Source of the DNA: Sneathiella chinensis
GTDB taxonomy: Bacteria; Pseudomonadota; Alphaproteobacteria; Sneathiellales; Sneathiellaceae
NCBI RefSeq assembly: GCF_012720115.1
Contig: NZ_VNWN01000010.1
Span: forward strand, 19,817-83,816
Direction of reading: 5' to 3'
DNA: 64,000 nt
Shown here piece by piece: positions 55,902 through 64,000 of this stretch (the stretch's first letter is position 1; every line of letters starts with the position of its first letter). The notes beneath the pieces are model-generated. The model saw only the letters and a program-made list of their open reading frames with translations, was not told the DNA's origin and did no database searches. The translations under genes were made by a program, and so were the position numbers.

Positions 55902-56609
55902 ATGAGCCTATCACGCACCCCCTTCCTGCGGGGAATCTATGACGCCCTTCCCCTCCTTGGTGGATATATCCCTGTCGCCATTTCTTTCGGTTTGATTTCC
56001 ACACAGTCAGGCTTTGATGTGCTGGAAACCATCCTGATTTCCATTTTTATTTATGCCGGGGCGTCACAGTTCCTGTTTGTCGCCATGATGAGTGCAGGCA
56101 CGCCTCTTTGGCTGGTTATCGCCATGACCTTACTTATCAATGCGCGCCATGTCGTCTATGCACCCAATATCGCTATTTACCTGCCCCAAAGCCGTTGGTG
56201 GCCCTGGTTGATGCATGGGCTAACGGATCAAATCTTTGCCCTGTCGCTCACAAGCCTGCCCCGAATGCCCGAAAATGCCCGAATGGGCTGGTATACGGGA
56301 GCCGCCCTCCTTGCCTGGCTAAGCTGGATCTTTGGTACAGCCCTCGGGGCGGTCGCAGGTGAAGAATTGACAGCACGCTGGCCGCTGCTGGGAGAAGTCA
56401 TGCCATTTGCACTCCCTGCCCTTTTCCTCGTCCTCATTGCGCCGCTTTTTACATCCCGGATATGGATCATTACCCTTGGTGCCACGACTATTCTGGCATT
56501 TCTGCTCAAACTGTTTGGGTACTTAAATGCTGCCATTCCTCTCGCTGCGGTAAGCGGGGCAATTATCTACTATCTCATACAAAGGCAGGACGAACAGAAT
56601 GCCAAATGA
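55902..56609 (+). CDS. azlC: AzlC-family branched-chain amino acid exporter, large subunit
   Basis: A protein of 235 residues with about six to eight membrane segments. FLRGIYDALPLLGGYIPVAISFGLI and ATILISIFIYAGASQFLFVAMM-like stretches near the N terminus and LLINARHVVYAPNIA are typical of AzlC. It exports branched-chain amino acids or analogues with AzlD. It follows the XRE-cupin gene after two bases. Confidence 0.88.
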   Translation: MSLSRTPFLRGIYDALPLLGGYIPVAISFGLISTQSGFDVLETILISIFIYAGASQFLFVAMMSAGTPLWLVIAMTLLINARHVVYAPNIAIYLPQSRWWPWLMHGLTDQIFALSLTSLPRMPENARMGWYTGAALLAWLSWIFGTALGAVAGEELTARWPLLGEVMPFALPALFLVLIAPLFTSRIWIITLGATTILAFLLKLFGYLNAAIPLAAVSGAIIYYLIQRQDEQNAK

Positions 56610-56934
56610 TTTATGGATTGCGTTGATCATCTCTGCCGTTGGCACGTTGTTAATGCGCCTCTTGCCGCTAATCTGGATGCAGCGTCATCTTGCCCGGCGC
56701 AAATCCCAAGAGGCCGCCGCGGAAATGCCGACATGGCTCAGTGTATTTGGACCACTCATGATTGCTGCCATGTTCGGCGTTTCTCTGGTCCCCTCTTCAA
56801 TGACCCCGGAGGCCTGGATCGCAACGGCCATAGGTTCGCTTTCAACCCTCACTGTATGGTGGTTTAAGCGATCTCTGGGTTGGCCCGTTTTCGCCGGTGT
56901 GGTCGCGTATGGTTTTGTAACCCTCGCGTCCTGA
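56599..56934 (+). CDS. azlD: AzlD-family branched-chain amino acid exporter, small subunit
   Basis: A protein of 111 residues with about four membrane segments (LWIALIISAVGTLLMRLLPL, LSVFGPLMIAAMFGVSLVP and others). It overlaps azlC by 11 bp. AzlC and AzlD act together in the inner membrane. Confidence 0.87.
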   Translation: MPNDLWIALIISAVGTLLMRLLPLIWMQRHLARRKSQEAAAEMPTWLSVFGPLMIAAMFGVSLVPSSMTPEAWIATAIGSLSTLTVWWFKRSLGWPVFAGVVAYGFVTLAS

Positions 56935-57019
56935 AGACAAGGCTGAAACGGGATGCTTTTTCCGCAACGTCCCTGCTGCCCACAGAAAACCGAAAACCCA
57001 CCCTCCGGAGTGACTTCAA

Positions 57020-57044
57020 AGGTATGGCACCTCTTGCCATACCT
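57020..57044. terminator. Terminator between azlD and the aldehyde dehydrogenase
   Basis: AGGTATGGCA (57020-57029) pairs perfectly with TGCCATACCT (57035-57044) across a five-base loop, between convergent genes. A T tract is weak. Confidence 0.55.
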
Positions 57045-57065
57045 CCCCGGCCACACCTGAACTGA

Positions 57066-58517
57066 TCAAATTGGGAAATGCAGCGGACCATCCTGAATGG
57101 TCAGCCAGCGAAGTTCAGTAAATTGATCAATTCCGGCTTTCCCTCCAAACCGGCCATAACCAGACTCCTTCATTCCCCCAAAGGGCATCTGTGCCTCATC
57201 ATGCACAGTGGGGCCGTTAATGTGACAAATACCGCTTTCAATGCGCTGCGCCACGGACATGGCGCGCATGGTATTTTGCCCAAAGACGGAAGCGGACAGT
57301 CCATATTCCGTATCATTTGCAATACGAACGGCCTCATCAACGCTACCCGCCCGATAGATACACGCCACCGGCCCAAAAGTTTCCTCACGATAGATCCTCA
57401 TGGAAGGCGACACCCGATCCAGCAAGGTTGCCCCAATAATGGTTCCATCAACGACACCGCCGGCAAGAACAACGGCCCCCTTGTCCACCGCATCACTGAT
57501 CAACTCCTGAATCCTTTGAGCGGCAGTCTTGTCAACCACCGATCCAAGAGGCGTTTTTCCCTCTCGTGGATCGCCAGCCTTCAAGGTTCGAACCTTGTCA
57601 GTTAATTTTTCCACAAACGGATCAGCAACAGCTTCATCCACGATCACCCGCTCAGTGGACATACAAATCTGACCCTGATTCATATAGGCGCCAAAAGCAA
57701 CTGCAGCGACAGCATGATCGAGGTCGGCATCGTCCAGAATGACCGCCGGCGCCTTCCCTCCAAGCTCCAGCAGCGCAGGTTTCAGATGCCGTCCTGCAGT
57801 TTCCGCCACAAGTTTTCCAACCCGGGTTGAACCGGTAAAATTGATCCGCCGAACAGCCCGGTGGGCAATCAATGCCTCTACGATTTCGGAAGCCGTTTCC
57901 GGAGCGTTGGAAATCCCGTTCAAGACACCCTTGGGAAGCCCGCCTTCCGTCAACGCTTCAAGGATCTGCATATGAGTGTTGGGACAGATTTCAGAGGTTT
58001 TCATCACCACACTATTCCCGCAGGCAAGCGGCATGGCAATCGACCTTACCCCAAGAATAACCGGGGCATTCCACGGGGCGATGGAGAGAACCACTCCCAC
58101 AGGCTGGCGAACCGCCATGGCAAGGCTACCCGGCCGGTTTGATGGAATAAGCTCTCCGGATATCTGGGTTGTCATGGAAGCCGCCTCAACCAGCATATCC
58201 GATGCCAGTCCAACGTTAAACATGGCCCAGGCGGTGGTTGCACCAATTTCATCCGCCATTGCCTCGACAATCCGGTCCGCTCTCGATTTCAACGCTTCCG
58301 CCGCATTCAGCAAGACTTCCCGGCGCCCTTTTGGCGAGGTTTTAGCCCATTCGGGAAAGGCCATGGCTGCCGCATCGGCTGCTTTCAACGCATCATCGAC
58401 CGTTGCTGCCGCTGCCCGGGTTGCAACCTCGCCTGTGATCGGGTTTTGACGATCAAAAAACGCACCGCCAGCGGCTTCCTGAGTGGAGCCATTAATTAAA
58501 AGACCAACGTTATTCAT
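57066..58517 (-). CDS. Aromatic aldehyde dehydrogenase, salicylaldehyde-type
   Basis: An NAD(P)-dependent aldehyde dehydrogenase of 483 residues from the ATG at 58517 (AGGA upstream). The general base is E251 in LLELGGKAPAV and the nucleophile is C285 in NQGQICMSTERV; the spacing of 34 equals that recalled for salicylaldehyde dehydrogenase NahF (E250, C284). VLSIAPWNAPVILG and FTGSTRVG are family motifs. It is the last gene after the Liv-type importer genes, 19 bp away, so the imported compound probably yields an aromatic or similar aldehyde. Confidence 0.86.
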   Translation of the reverse strand: MNNVGLLINGSTQEAAGGAFFDRQNPITGEVATRAAAATVDDALKAADAAAMAFPEWAKTSPKGRREVLLNAAEALKSRADRIVEAMADEIGATTAWAMFNVGLASDMLVEAASMTTQISGELIPSNRPGSLAMAVRQPVGVVLSIAPWNAPVILGVRSIAMPLACGNSVVMKTSEICPNTHMQILEALTEGGLPKGVLNGISNAPETASEIVEALIAHRAVRRINFTGSTRVGKLVAETAGRHLKPALLELGGKAPAVILDDADLDHAVAAVAFGAYMNQGQICMSTERVIVDEAVADPFVEKLTDKVRTLKAGDPREGKTPLGSVVDKTAAQRIQELISDAVDKGAVVLAGGVVDGTIIGATLLDRVSPSMRIYREETFGPVACIYRAGSVDEAVRIANDTEYGLSASVFGQNTMRAMSVAQRIESGICHINGPTVHDEAQMPFGGMKESGYGRFGGKAGIDQFTELRWLTIQDGPLHFPI

Positions 58518-58536
58518 GATTTTTTCCTGACTAGAT

Positions 58537-59250
58537 TTAAGCGGAGGTTCCAAGATAGGCTTCTTGCAGATTTGGATCAGAGAGAAGGTCTTCAGCGCGG
58601 CCCTCTCCAATAATACGCCCTGTTTCCATGATATAGCCCCGGTCTGCGATCCCAAGGCTCGCCTGAACATTTTGCTCAACAATCAACATGGAAACCCCGG
58701 ACGCACGAATTGATTTCAGCGTTTCAAACAACTCGCCAACAACGATCGGGGCCAGCCCCAAACTCGGCTCATCCAGCATCAACAGCTTTGGCGCCGACAT
58801 CAATGCACGGGCGATGGCAACCATCTGCTGCTCGCCCCCCGACATGGTTCCGACCAACTGTCTTGCCCGCACTCTCAGTTTGGGAAACAGGTCAAGCACA
58901 TAGTCTCTATTCTCTTTTTCCCGAGGGCGTCCATTTCGCGTATTGGCGCCAAGCAACAGGTTGTCTTCCACCGACAACGCGGGAAACAACCCCCTCCCCT
59001 CCGGCACCAGGGACAAGCCAAGGTCCACCCTCTTGTGAGCCGGCATCTTTGCAATATCGTCCCCAACAAAGGTTATCCGCGCGGCATCGGAATACCGTTC
59101 CAATCCGGCCAGCGCCTTCAGAAGCGAGCTTTTCCCTGCCCCATTTGCGCCGAGGATCACAACAGTTTCGCCTTCGGCCAGTTGAAACGACACCTTATCC
59201 AACGCCAGATGTTTTCCGTAACTCAAGGATAAATCCGAAAGACTAAGCAT
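58537..59250 (-). CDS. livF: ABC ATPase, LivF-like
   Basis: An ATPase of 237 residues. Walker A is ILGANGAGKSSLLK, the signature is MSGGEQQMVAIARALMSAP and Walker B is LLMLDEPSLGLAPIVV. The ATG at 59250 overlaps the livG-like stop by eight bases. It is part of a five-gene importer of the hydrophobic amino acid/aromatic family. Confidence 0.88.
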   Translation of the reverse strand: MLSLSDLSLSYGKHLALDKVSFQLAEGETVVILGANGAGKSSLLKALAGLERYSDAARITFVGDDIAKMPAHKRVDLGLSLVPEGRGLFPALSVEDNLLLGANTRNGRPREKENRDYVLDLFPKLRVRARQLVGTMSGGEQQMVAIARALMSAPKLLMLDEPSLGLAPIVVGELFETLKSIRASGVSMLIVEQNVQASLGIADRGYIMETGRIIGEGRAEDLLSDPNLQEAYLGTSA

Positions 59251-59974
59251 GGTGCGGCGCTCCCAGATAGGCTTCGATGACATCCTGTTGCTGCAGCACG
59301 TCACCAGTCAGTCCATCAGCAATTTTCTCCCCAGCATTCATGACAATGCAACGCGGGCAAAGTTCGCGGATGGCGCTCATGATATGTTCCACAATCAGGA
59401 TGCTGGCGCCCGCATCGCGGATCGATTTAATCAGCTTGATACCCTCCTGAAGTTCTTCCGGGGTCAAGCCTGACAGCCATTCATCCAACAACAGGAGATG
59501 CGGATCCGCCGCAAGCGCCCGCGCAAGCTCCAACCGCTTGCTGTCGATGTAGGTCAGGGTTGCGGCTGGCTGCTTTGCTTTATCGGCAAGACCGACCTGA
59601 TGCAGTTTTTCCATGGCTTTGCCCTCTGCCTCTGCTCCCCACATTCGGGACGAACCAAAGGCGAGCCCGCAAATGGTATTTTCCAGCACCGTCATGGTCG
59701 GCAGAACCTTCACCAACTGAAAAGTCCTTGCAATTCCCTGCTTTGAGATTTGATCCGGTCGCAAGTTCTGGATCGGGTGACCTTCAAAATTGATCTGACC
59801 GGAAGTCGCCCGATGGGCTCCCGAAATCATATTCAGCAATGTGGTCTTTCCCGATCCATTGGGCCCGAGTAAACCAACAACCTCCCCGAAGGAGAGAGTG
59901 AAACTCACCCCCCTCACCGCCGTCAGGCCGCCGAAGCGCTTTGTCAGGTCCTCTGTTTGCAACAGCACAGTCAT
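59243..59974 (-). CDS. livG: ABC ATPase, LivG-like
   Basis: An ATPase of 243 residues. Walker A is LLGPNGSGKTTLLN and Walker B is LLLLDEWLSGLTPEE. The signature region reads TLTYIDSKRLELARALAA in place of the usual LSxGxxR/QxLE, and the D-loop and Walker B glutamate are followed by Trp where most have Pro (DEWLSGL, not DEPxAGL). These two departures are unusual but the fold motifs are otherwise complete. The ATG at 59974 overlaps livM by four bases. Confidence 0.85.
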   Translation of the reverse strand: MTVLLQTEDLTKRFGGLTAVRGVSFTLSFGEVVGLLGPNGSGKTTLLNMISGAHRATSGQINFEGHPIQNLRPDQISKQGIARTFQLVKVLPTMTVLENTICGLAFGSSRMWGAEAEGKAMEKLHQVGLADKAKQPAATLTYIDSKRLELARALAADPHLLLLDEWLSGLTPEELQEGIKLIKSIRDAGASILIVEHIMSAIRELCPRCIVMNAGEKIADGLTGDVLQQQDVIEAYLGAPHHA

Positions 59975-60888
59975 TTTGCAGCGCCCCCCAGACGGAAACG
60001 ATCGACAAACTCCAGAACGCCTTTGGGCAGCAGGAATACGATCAGGATAAAGACCCCACCCAGCAGAATGGAATAATGGTTCGGGAAGTTGGCAGACAAC
60101 CACTCAAACAACAGGAACAGCGGAATAACGCCGCATATGGGTCCCAGCAAGCGATGTGGCCCACCCAGCAATGCCATGATGACAGTCAAGAAGGACACTG
60201 TGGGGTTAAACACGATACTGGGCTCAATATACACCCAGCGGGGGGCCTGAATTGCCCCCACCAATGTCATGAGAGACGCGCTGATTGCAAAAAGAAGCAA
60301 CTTGGTTCTGGTGATATTGATCCCCACATGGGAGGCGACATCCTCATCCTCACCAATCACCCGAAGCGCCATACCGGTACGACTATTCCGGATCCACCAG
60401 GCAATTGCAAAGGTAACCCCGGCCAGAACCAGCAACATCCAGTAAATATGCCGGGCTTCAAACGGCAGGAAGATATAGCGCCCCAAGGTGCCGCTGACAT
60501 TCACTTCGTACCAGGTGATCAGCTGGCGAACCAGCTCCGCAAGACCAAAGGAGAAGATAACGAAGTAAACACCCGCAAGCCGCAAGGTCGCAATACCAAC
60601 GGCCAAAGACATCACGAGGCCTGTTCCAACAGCAATCAGAAGGATCAGCGGATAGGCCAGATCCTCGTTAAGGACCGCGACCACATAAGCGCCCACACCA
60701 TAGAATGCGACCGTCGCCAGAGAAATATACCGGGTCGGCCCTGAAAAAAGGGACCACGCCTGTGCCAGAATGGCGTAGCTGACAATCCCGATCATCAATC
60801 CGAGGCCATAATCCTCGAAAACGAGGGGGGCGAACGCCAGCAGCCCGAGCAGCCCGCCGAAAAGGCCAAACTTCTTACTCATATGCAT
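59971..60888 (-). CDS. livM: ABC permease, LivM-like
   Basis: A permease of 305 residues with about nine membrane segments. YGLGLMIGIVSYAILAQAWSLFSGPTRYISLATVAFYGVGAY is the usual N-terminal block and AIGEDEDVASHVGINITRTKL-like sequence holds the EAA region. It starts right after the livH stop codon. Confidence 0.87.
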   Translation of the reverse strand: MHMSKKFGLFGGLLGLLAFAPLVFEDYGLGLMIGIVSYAILAQAWSLFSGPTRYISLATVAFYGVGAYVVAVLNEDLAYPLILLIAVGTGLVMSLAVGIATLRLAGVYFVIFSFGLAELVRQLITWYEVNVSGTLGRYIFLPFEARHIYWMLLVLAGVTFAIAWWIRNSRTGMALRVIGEDEDVASHVGINITRTKLLLFAISASLMTLVGAIQAPRWVYIEPSIVFNPTVSFLTVIMALLGGPHRLLGPICGVIPLFLLFEWLSANFPNHYSILLGGVFILIVFLLPKGVLEFVDRFRLGGAAK

Positions 60889-61761
60889 TCAACTCACGCT
60901 TTTTCCGAACAACCCTTGCGGTCGCCATAACAAAAGAACCAGAAAAATCAGATAGGTGGATGCCAGCGTCAGTCCCGGATCCAGATAGGCAGAGACAAAA
61001 GCCTCGACCAGACCAAGAATGAGCCCCGCTATCAGCGCCCCCAGAAAATTGCCGACGCCGCCCATGATCACCACAATCAAGGCCTTCATGGTAAAAACAA
61101 CGCCCGCCGTTGCTGTGAATGTCTGGAACATGGAAATGACAACACCTGCTTGCGCTGCCAACATGCCCCCAAAAGCAAAGGCAAGCTGCGCCACGCGGTC
61201 CACATTGATCGCAACCAGCGGGGCGTTGTCTGGCCTGTGTGCCACGGCCCGCAAAATCAGCCCCCATCGAGTAAACCGGATCAAAAGAAAAAGGCCAATC
61301 CCCAGAACAGTTGCCAGACCGAAAGCCAGAACCTGATTGGCTGCAATCGTCACACCAAACAGATCCACAGCGACATTCAGATAGCTGTAGCTTTGAAAAT
61401 CCGCCCCAAATATGACGAGGAGTATTCCCTGAATTAAAAACAGCAGCCCAAACGTCACCAGAATGGAGTCAATCTCCAGATTTCCGCCTTTCCGGGACCG
61501 TTTGACCAATGGTGCCATCAAAACAGAATACACCGCGTAGGAAATGACAAAAGCAGCTGGCCCGACCAGCAAGAGACTGAGCAACGGGTCAAGACCCAGT
61601 GTCGACACCAGAACGAAGGTCGCAAAAGCAGCGACAATCACAAATTCCCCATAGGCCAGGTTCATAATGCGGGAGACGCCATACTGCATGGTCAGCCCAA
61701 GCGCGGCCAAAGCGTAGGTTCCCCCCAGAACCAACCCGATAACGAGAGAGGTTGTCAGCAT
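60889..61761 (-). CDS. livH: ABC permease, LivH-like
   Basis: A permease of 290 residues with about eight membrane segments. GLVLGGTYALAALGLTMQYGVSRIMNLAYGEFVIVAAF is the typical LivH N terminus. It follows the binding-protein gene after 28 bp and precedes livM without a gap. Confidence 0.88.
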   Translation of the reverse strand: MLTTSLVIGLVLGGTYALAALGLTMQYGVSRIMNLAYGEFVIVAAFATFVLVSTLGLDPLLSLLLVGPAAFVISYAVYSVLMAPLVKRSRKGGNLEIDSILVTFGLLFLIQGILLVIFGADFQSYSYLNVAVDLFGVTIAANQVLAFGLATVLGIGLFLLIRFTRWGLILRAVAHRPDNAPLVAINVDRVAQLAFAFGGMLAAQAGVVISMFQTFTATAGVVFTMKALIVVIMGGVGNFLGALIAGLILGLVEAFVSAYLDPGLTLASTYLIFLVLLLWRPQGLFGKSVS

Positions 61762-61789
61762 GTTTTGCGACCTTTACGAACTGATAGGC

Positions 61790-63016
61790 TTACTGAGACC
61801 ATTCCGGCTTGGGAATGACAACGGATGAGGCCCCGTCCCGCGAATTCGGGGAGACCGCGGCAAAAGAACCGTCTTGCCACTGCCCCGTCCACCAAAGCTT
61901 ACGAAGCTGGTTATCCTCCAGTTTGATCTTTCCAAGGATCGTATCAAACTCACCCGTAGAAATTTCCTTGGCAACCGCGTCCCGGTCCAGTCCAACCCGC
62001 TCAATCGCCTGCTGCAAGGTTTGGAGGCTGGCATATGTCACACTGCTCGCCCAGAAATCAGGTGAATTTGTTGTCGCGGCCGTATGCCGGGCTGCATAGT
62101 CCTTGAAATCCTGACTGTTGGGATCGACCCCGCCAAGGCTCATCACACCGGCCACGTCAGGCCCCATAATTTTTGTAAACACGGGGAAGCCCACCCCGAC
62201 CCCAAGATACATAACCTTTGGATTGAACCCCAAAACCTTCGACTGCTTGGCCATTCCGAAAGTTCCGGGAGGATATGAGAACGCAACAAAGGTATCTGCG
62301 CCTGACGTTTTCGCTTCCGTCAGGAGAGAGTTAAAATCTTTCGTCCCAAGCGGATAGGTCTTGTCGAACACCAGCTCCAACCCTGCTTCCTTGAAGGCCG
62401 GACGCGCCGATTTGATCAAATCAATGCCAAAACCATCGGCAACCGAAACAACGGCAACCTTGTTATTGATCTGGCCTGACTTATGCGCCGACCCCAGAAT
62501 TTCAGCGAGGGCCTTCGAATAGTCACTTCCGCCCCCCAGAAACCAGAAGCTTTTTTTCCATCGCTGCACGAATTTTGGCGCCATATCCGTCACAGCCGTA
62601 ACGGCCAATTGCGGATACCCAAATTTATCCATCAGCGGCGCAATCGCCAAATTAAAGCCCGTGCCCCAGGGCGGCAAAATGAAGTCTACCTTATCCTGCA
62701 CCGCCAGACGTTCGACAGCGCGCACGGCTTCTTCGGAGGAGGATCGATCGTCATACTCAATCACCTCAATCATTCGGCGGCTGCCATCCGGAAGCTTCAG
62801 ACCGCCTGCTTCGTTGACATCTTTCACCCACAACACGTAGTTGGGAATTGTCGTAATTCCGGTACCGGCAGAATTTGGGCCCGTTTTGGAAACCGCATAT
62901 CCAATTCGGACAGTGTCTGCGCTTGCGATTGATTGTCCTGTGAATAAGCTTGTCGCTGCCGTCAAAGCAGCCACCGCGAACGCAGTTGTTCGCAGAACTC
63001 TCCTTCTATCTGTCAT
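61790..63016 (-). CDS. ABC substrate-binding protein, LivK/HAAT-like
   Basis: A periplasmic receptor of 408 residues with a twin-arginine-like N terminus (MTDRRRVLRTTAFAVAALTA) and cleavage after IASA. VRIGYAVSKTGPNSAGTGI, DKVDFILPPWGTGFNLAIAPLMDKFGYPQLAVTAVTD and QGGADTFVAFSYPPGTFGMAKQ-like segments place it in the HAAT family. The aldehyde dehydrogenase in the operon suggests an aromatic or other non-amino-acid ligand. It is the first gene of the operon, divergent from the AraC regulator. Confidence 0.85.
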   Translation of the reverse strand: MTDRRRVLRTTAFAVAALTAATSLFTGQSIASADTVRIGYAVSKTGPNSAGTGITTIPNYVLWVKDVNEAGGLKLPDGSRRMIEVIEYDDRSSSEEAVRAVERLAVQDKVDFILPPWGTGFNLAIAPLMDKFGYPQLAVTAVTDMAPKFVQRWKKSFWFLGGGSDYSKALAEILGSAHKSGQINNKVAVVSVADGFGIDLIKSARPAFKEAGLELVFDKTYPLGTKDFNSLLTEAKTSGADTFVAFSYPPGTFGMAKQSKVLGFNPKVMYLGVGVGFPVFTKIMGPDVAGVMSLGGVDPNSQDFKDYAARHTAATTNSPDFWASSVTYASLQTLQQAIERVGLDRDAVAKEISTGEFDTILGKIKLEDNQLRKLWWTGQWQDGSFAAVSPNSRDGASSVVIPKPEWSQ

Positions 63017-63170
63017 TTTTCCCTCCCAAAGTTGCCCGGTTCCAGCAAAGGCGCTGCCACGACATATCGTTTTTAGGTAATAAGAAGGGTAGAGAAGGAA
63101 GCACCCGTTACAAATAGACTAAATGAGGAAAAAATTGTACTTTTAAAGGATACAGGGAGGAATAACGAAG

Positions 63171-63188
63171 ATGGGTTGCTTAAAATGA
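63171..63188 (+). other. Five-codon leader ORF coupled to the AraC gene
   Basis: ATG GGT TGC TTA AAA TGA encodes MGCLK and its TGA overlaps the ATG of the AraC gene (ATGA). GGAGG lies 10 bases upstream of the small ORF, while the AraC ATG itself has no nearby ribosome-binding site. Translation may be coupled. It is a short pattern and may be chance. Confidence 0.35.
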
Positions 63189-64000
63189 CGGCACGGAACG
63201 CGCCCTCAACCCCTATTTGGGAAAATGTTGAAGCGGCAATCCTGCAAAGCAGCTTGACACAAACCGAGTACGTTCTGCGCGGGGGAAGATACCATCTGTT
63301 CCTGCTGCTCGCCGGAACGGCAACTCTCCTTATCGGAGACACGGACACCGACATTCAGGCTCCGGCTTTTGTGTGGGTGCCGCAGGGCGTCTCCTCCAAG
63401 GTTGGGATTAAAGCCGGAACACGAGGGATGGTTGTCAGCATCCCGGAACTCCAACTGGGTATCTCGCTCCCCTCCGGCTCACTCGGCGTTGATGTGAGAG
63501 CCGCGCTGGCGGCCCCGATTATCAGAAAGCCGGATCTCAAGACAACCGCCAGGCAACTCCAGATCCTGACTGACACGATCCATGAAGAACTCTATACCAA
63601 TGCCCCGGCGACACAGGACATTGTCAGATATAACCTGACACTTCTTCTTATTCAGATCTGGCGAGCCAGTGCGACCGAGATACGGCACTCAACGGCTATT
63701 CCAAGATCCATCTTTCAGAACTTTGTTTCTCTGGTTGAGTTGCACTTGACCGACCACTGGACCGTTGCTGCTTATGCAGCCCATATCGGCGTGACCAAGG
63801 ATCGCTTGACCTCGGCCGTTCAAAGGGCGACCGGGCGGTCCCCTCTCGCCGAGATCCACCGCAAGCTCCTACAGGAAGCGGAACTGCAGCTCCTGACCTC
63901 GCCTCAACAGATTTCGGAAATTGCCTATAAGCTGGGATTTAAGGACGCAGCCTACTTCAACCGCTTCTTTCGAAAGCATATGGGCCTTTCCCCCGGTCAA
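63185..64000 (+). CDS. AraC-family transcriptional regulator, C terminus cut by the window
   Basis: The reading frame runs from ATG 63185 to the window end without a stop (272 codons). The first part is a cupin-like sensor domain (RYHLFLLLAGTATLLIGDTD and VWVPQGVSSKVGIKAGT). The end is an AraC double helix-turn-helix: VAAYAAHIGVTKDRLTSAVQ and ISEIAYKLGFKDAAYFNRFF followed by KHMGLSPGQ. Only a few residues are probably missing. It is divergent from the Liv importer-aldehyde dehydrogenase operon and is its likely activator. Confidence 0.85.
   Translation, partial: MTARNAPSTPIWENVEAAILQSSLTQTEYVLRGGRYHLFLLLAGTATLLIGDTDTDIQAPAFVWVPQGVSSKVGIKAGTRGMVVSIPELQLGISLPSGSLGVDVRAALAAPIIRKPDLKTTARQLQILTDTIHEELYTNAPATQDIVRYNLTLLLIQIWRASATEIRHSTAIPRSIFQNFVSLVELHLTDHWTVAAYAAHIGVTKDRLTSAVQRATGRSPLAEIHRKLLQEAELQLLTSPQQISEIAYKLGFKDAAYFNRFFRKHMGLSPGQ

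Noticed and set aside
57066..58682. 538-codon version of the aldehyde dehydrogenase
   Set aside because: The extra 55 residues overlap the livF-like gene; the ATG at 58517 has a good ribosome-binding site.

Overview
The window looks like chromosomal DNA of a heterotrophic alphaproteobacterium, probably aquatic or marine and Rhodospirillales-like. This is inferred from moderately high G+C, three tripartite (TRAP) uptake systems, three ABC importers and a dense set of small catabolic operons, each with its own regulator. No rRNA, tRNA, phage genes, insertion sequence or CRISPR array was found. It reads as a catabolic and transport region made of about ten modules.

Layout: (1) 117-2978, a MocR/GntR aminotransferase-like regulator converging on a DUF2182/DUF1326 pair. 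(2) 3226-16665, a catabolic cluster: beta-amino-acid-type aminotransferase, 3-oxoacid CoA-transferase A/B, a second class III aminotransferase, hydantoinase/oxoprolinase HyuB and HyuA, a divergent IclR regulator, a TRAP importer and an MFS transporter. (3) 16758-22372, a carbohydrate-type ABC importer with a LOG-family protein and a DeoR regulator; a shared 16-bp motif marks two promoters. (4) 22565-29076, an IclR regulator, a TRAP importer whose binding-protein gene carries a frameshift, and two acyl-CoA dehydrogenases; a palindrome upstream of the regulator recurs in the TRAP/dehydrogenase divergent promoter. (5) 29113-32605, oxyR, a DUF2061 protein and katG. (6) 32653-38992, a TRAP importer, an acyl-CoA ligase, an SCP-x-type thiolase and a MarR regulator; an orphan KDPG/KDPGal-type aldolase follows.

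(7) 39915-47856 is an amide-uptake operon: Urt/Fmd-like ABC importer (with a fused permease-ATPase), a previously uncounted 53-codon gene, an amidase with an intact Lys-Ser-Ser triad, an AmiC-like sensor and an AmiR-like ANTAR antiterminator. Its 5' leader carries an intrinsic terminator with eight Ts, which is what an ANTAR protein would need to control. (8) Directly upstream on the same strand, 48083-51177 encodes a flavoenzyme of the tryptophan/phenylalanine 2-monooxygenase family and an unrecognised membrane protein. Such monooxygenases turn an amino acid into an amide one carbon shorter. Modules 7 and 8 may therefore form an amino acid -> amide -> carboxylic acid route with amide-sensing control. 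This is the most interesting part of the window.

(9) 51451-56934 holds a decapitated TetR remnant, a complete TetR with a palindromic operator, an EmrAB-like efflux pair, and an XRE-cupin regulator with an AzlCD exporter. (10) 57066-64000 holds a Liv-type ABC importer with a salicylaldehyde-type aldehyde dehydrogenase and a divergent AraC regulator cut by the window end.

Functional names rest on motif reading only. Substrates of the transporters are not determined by the sequence.
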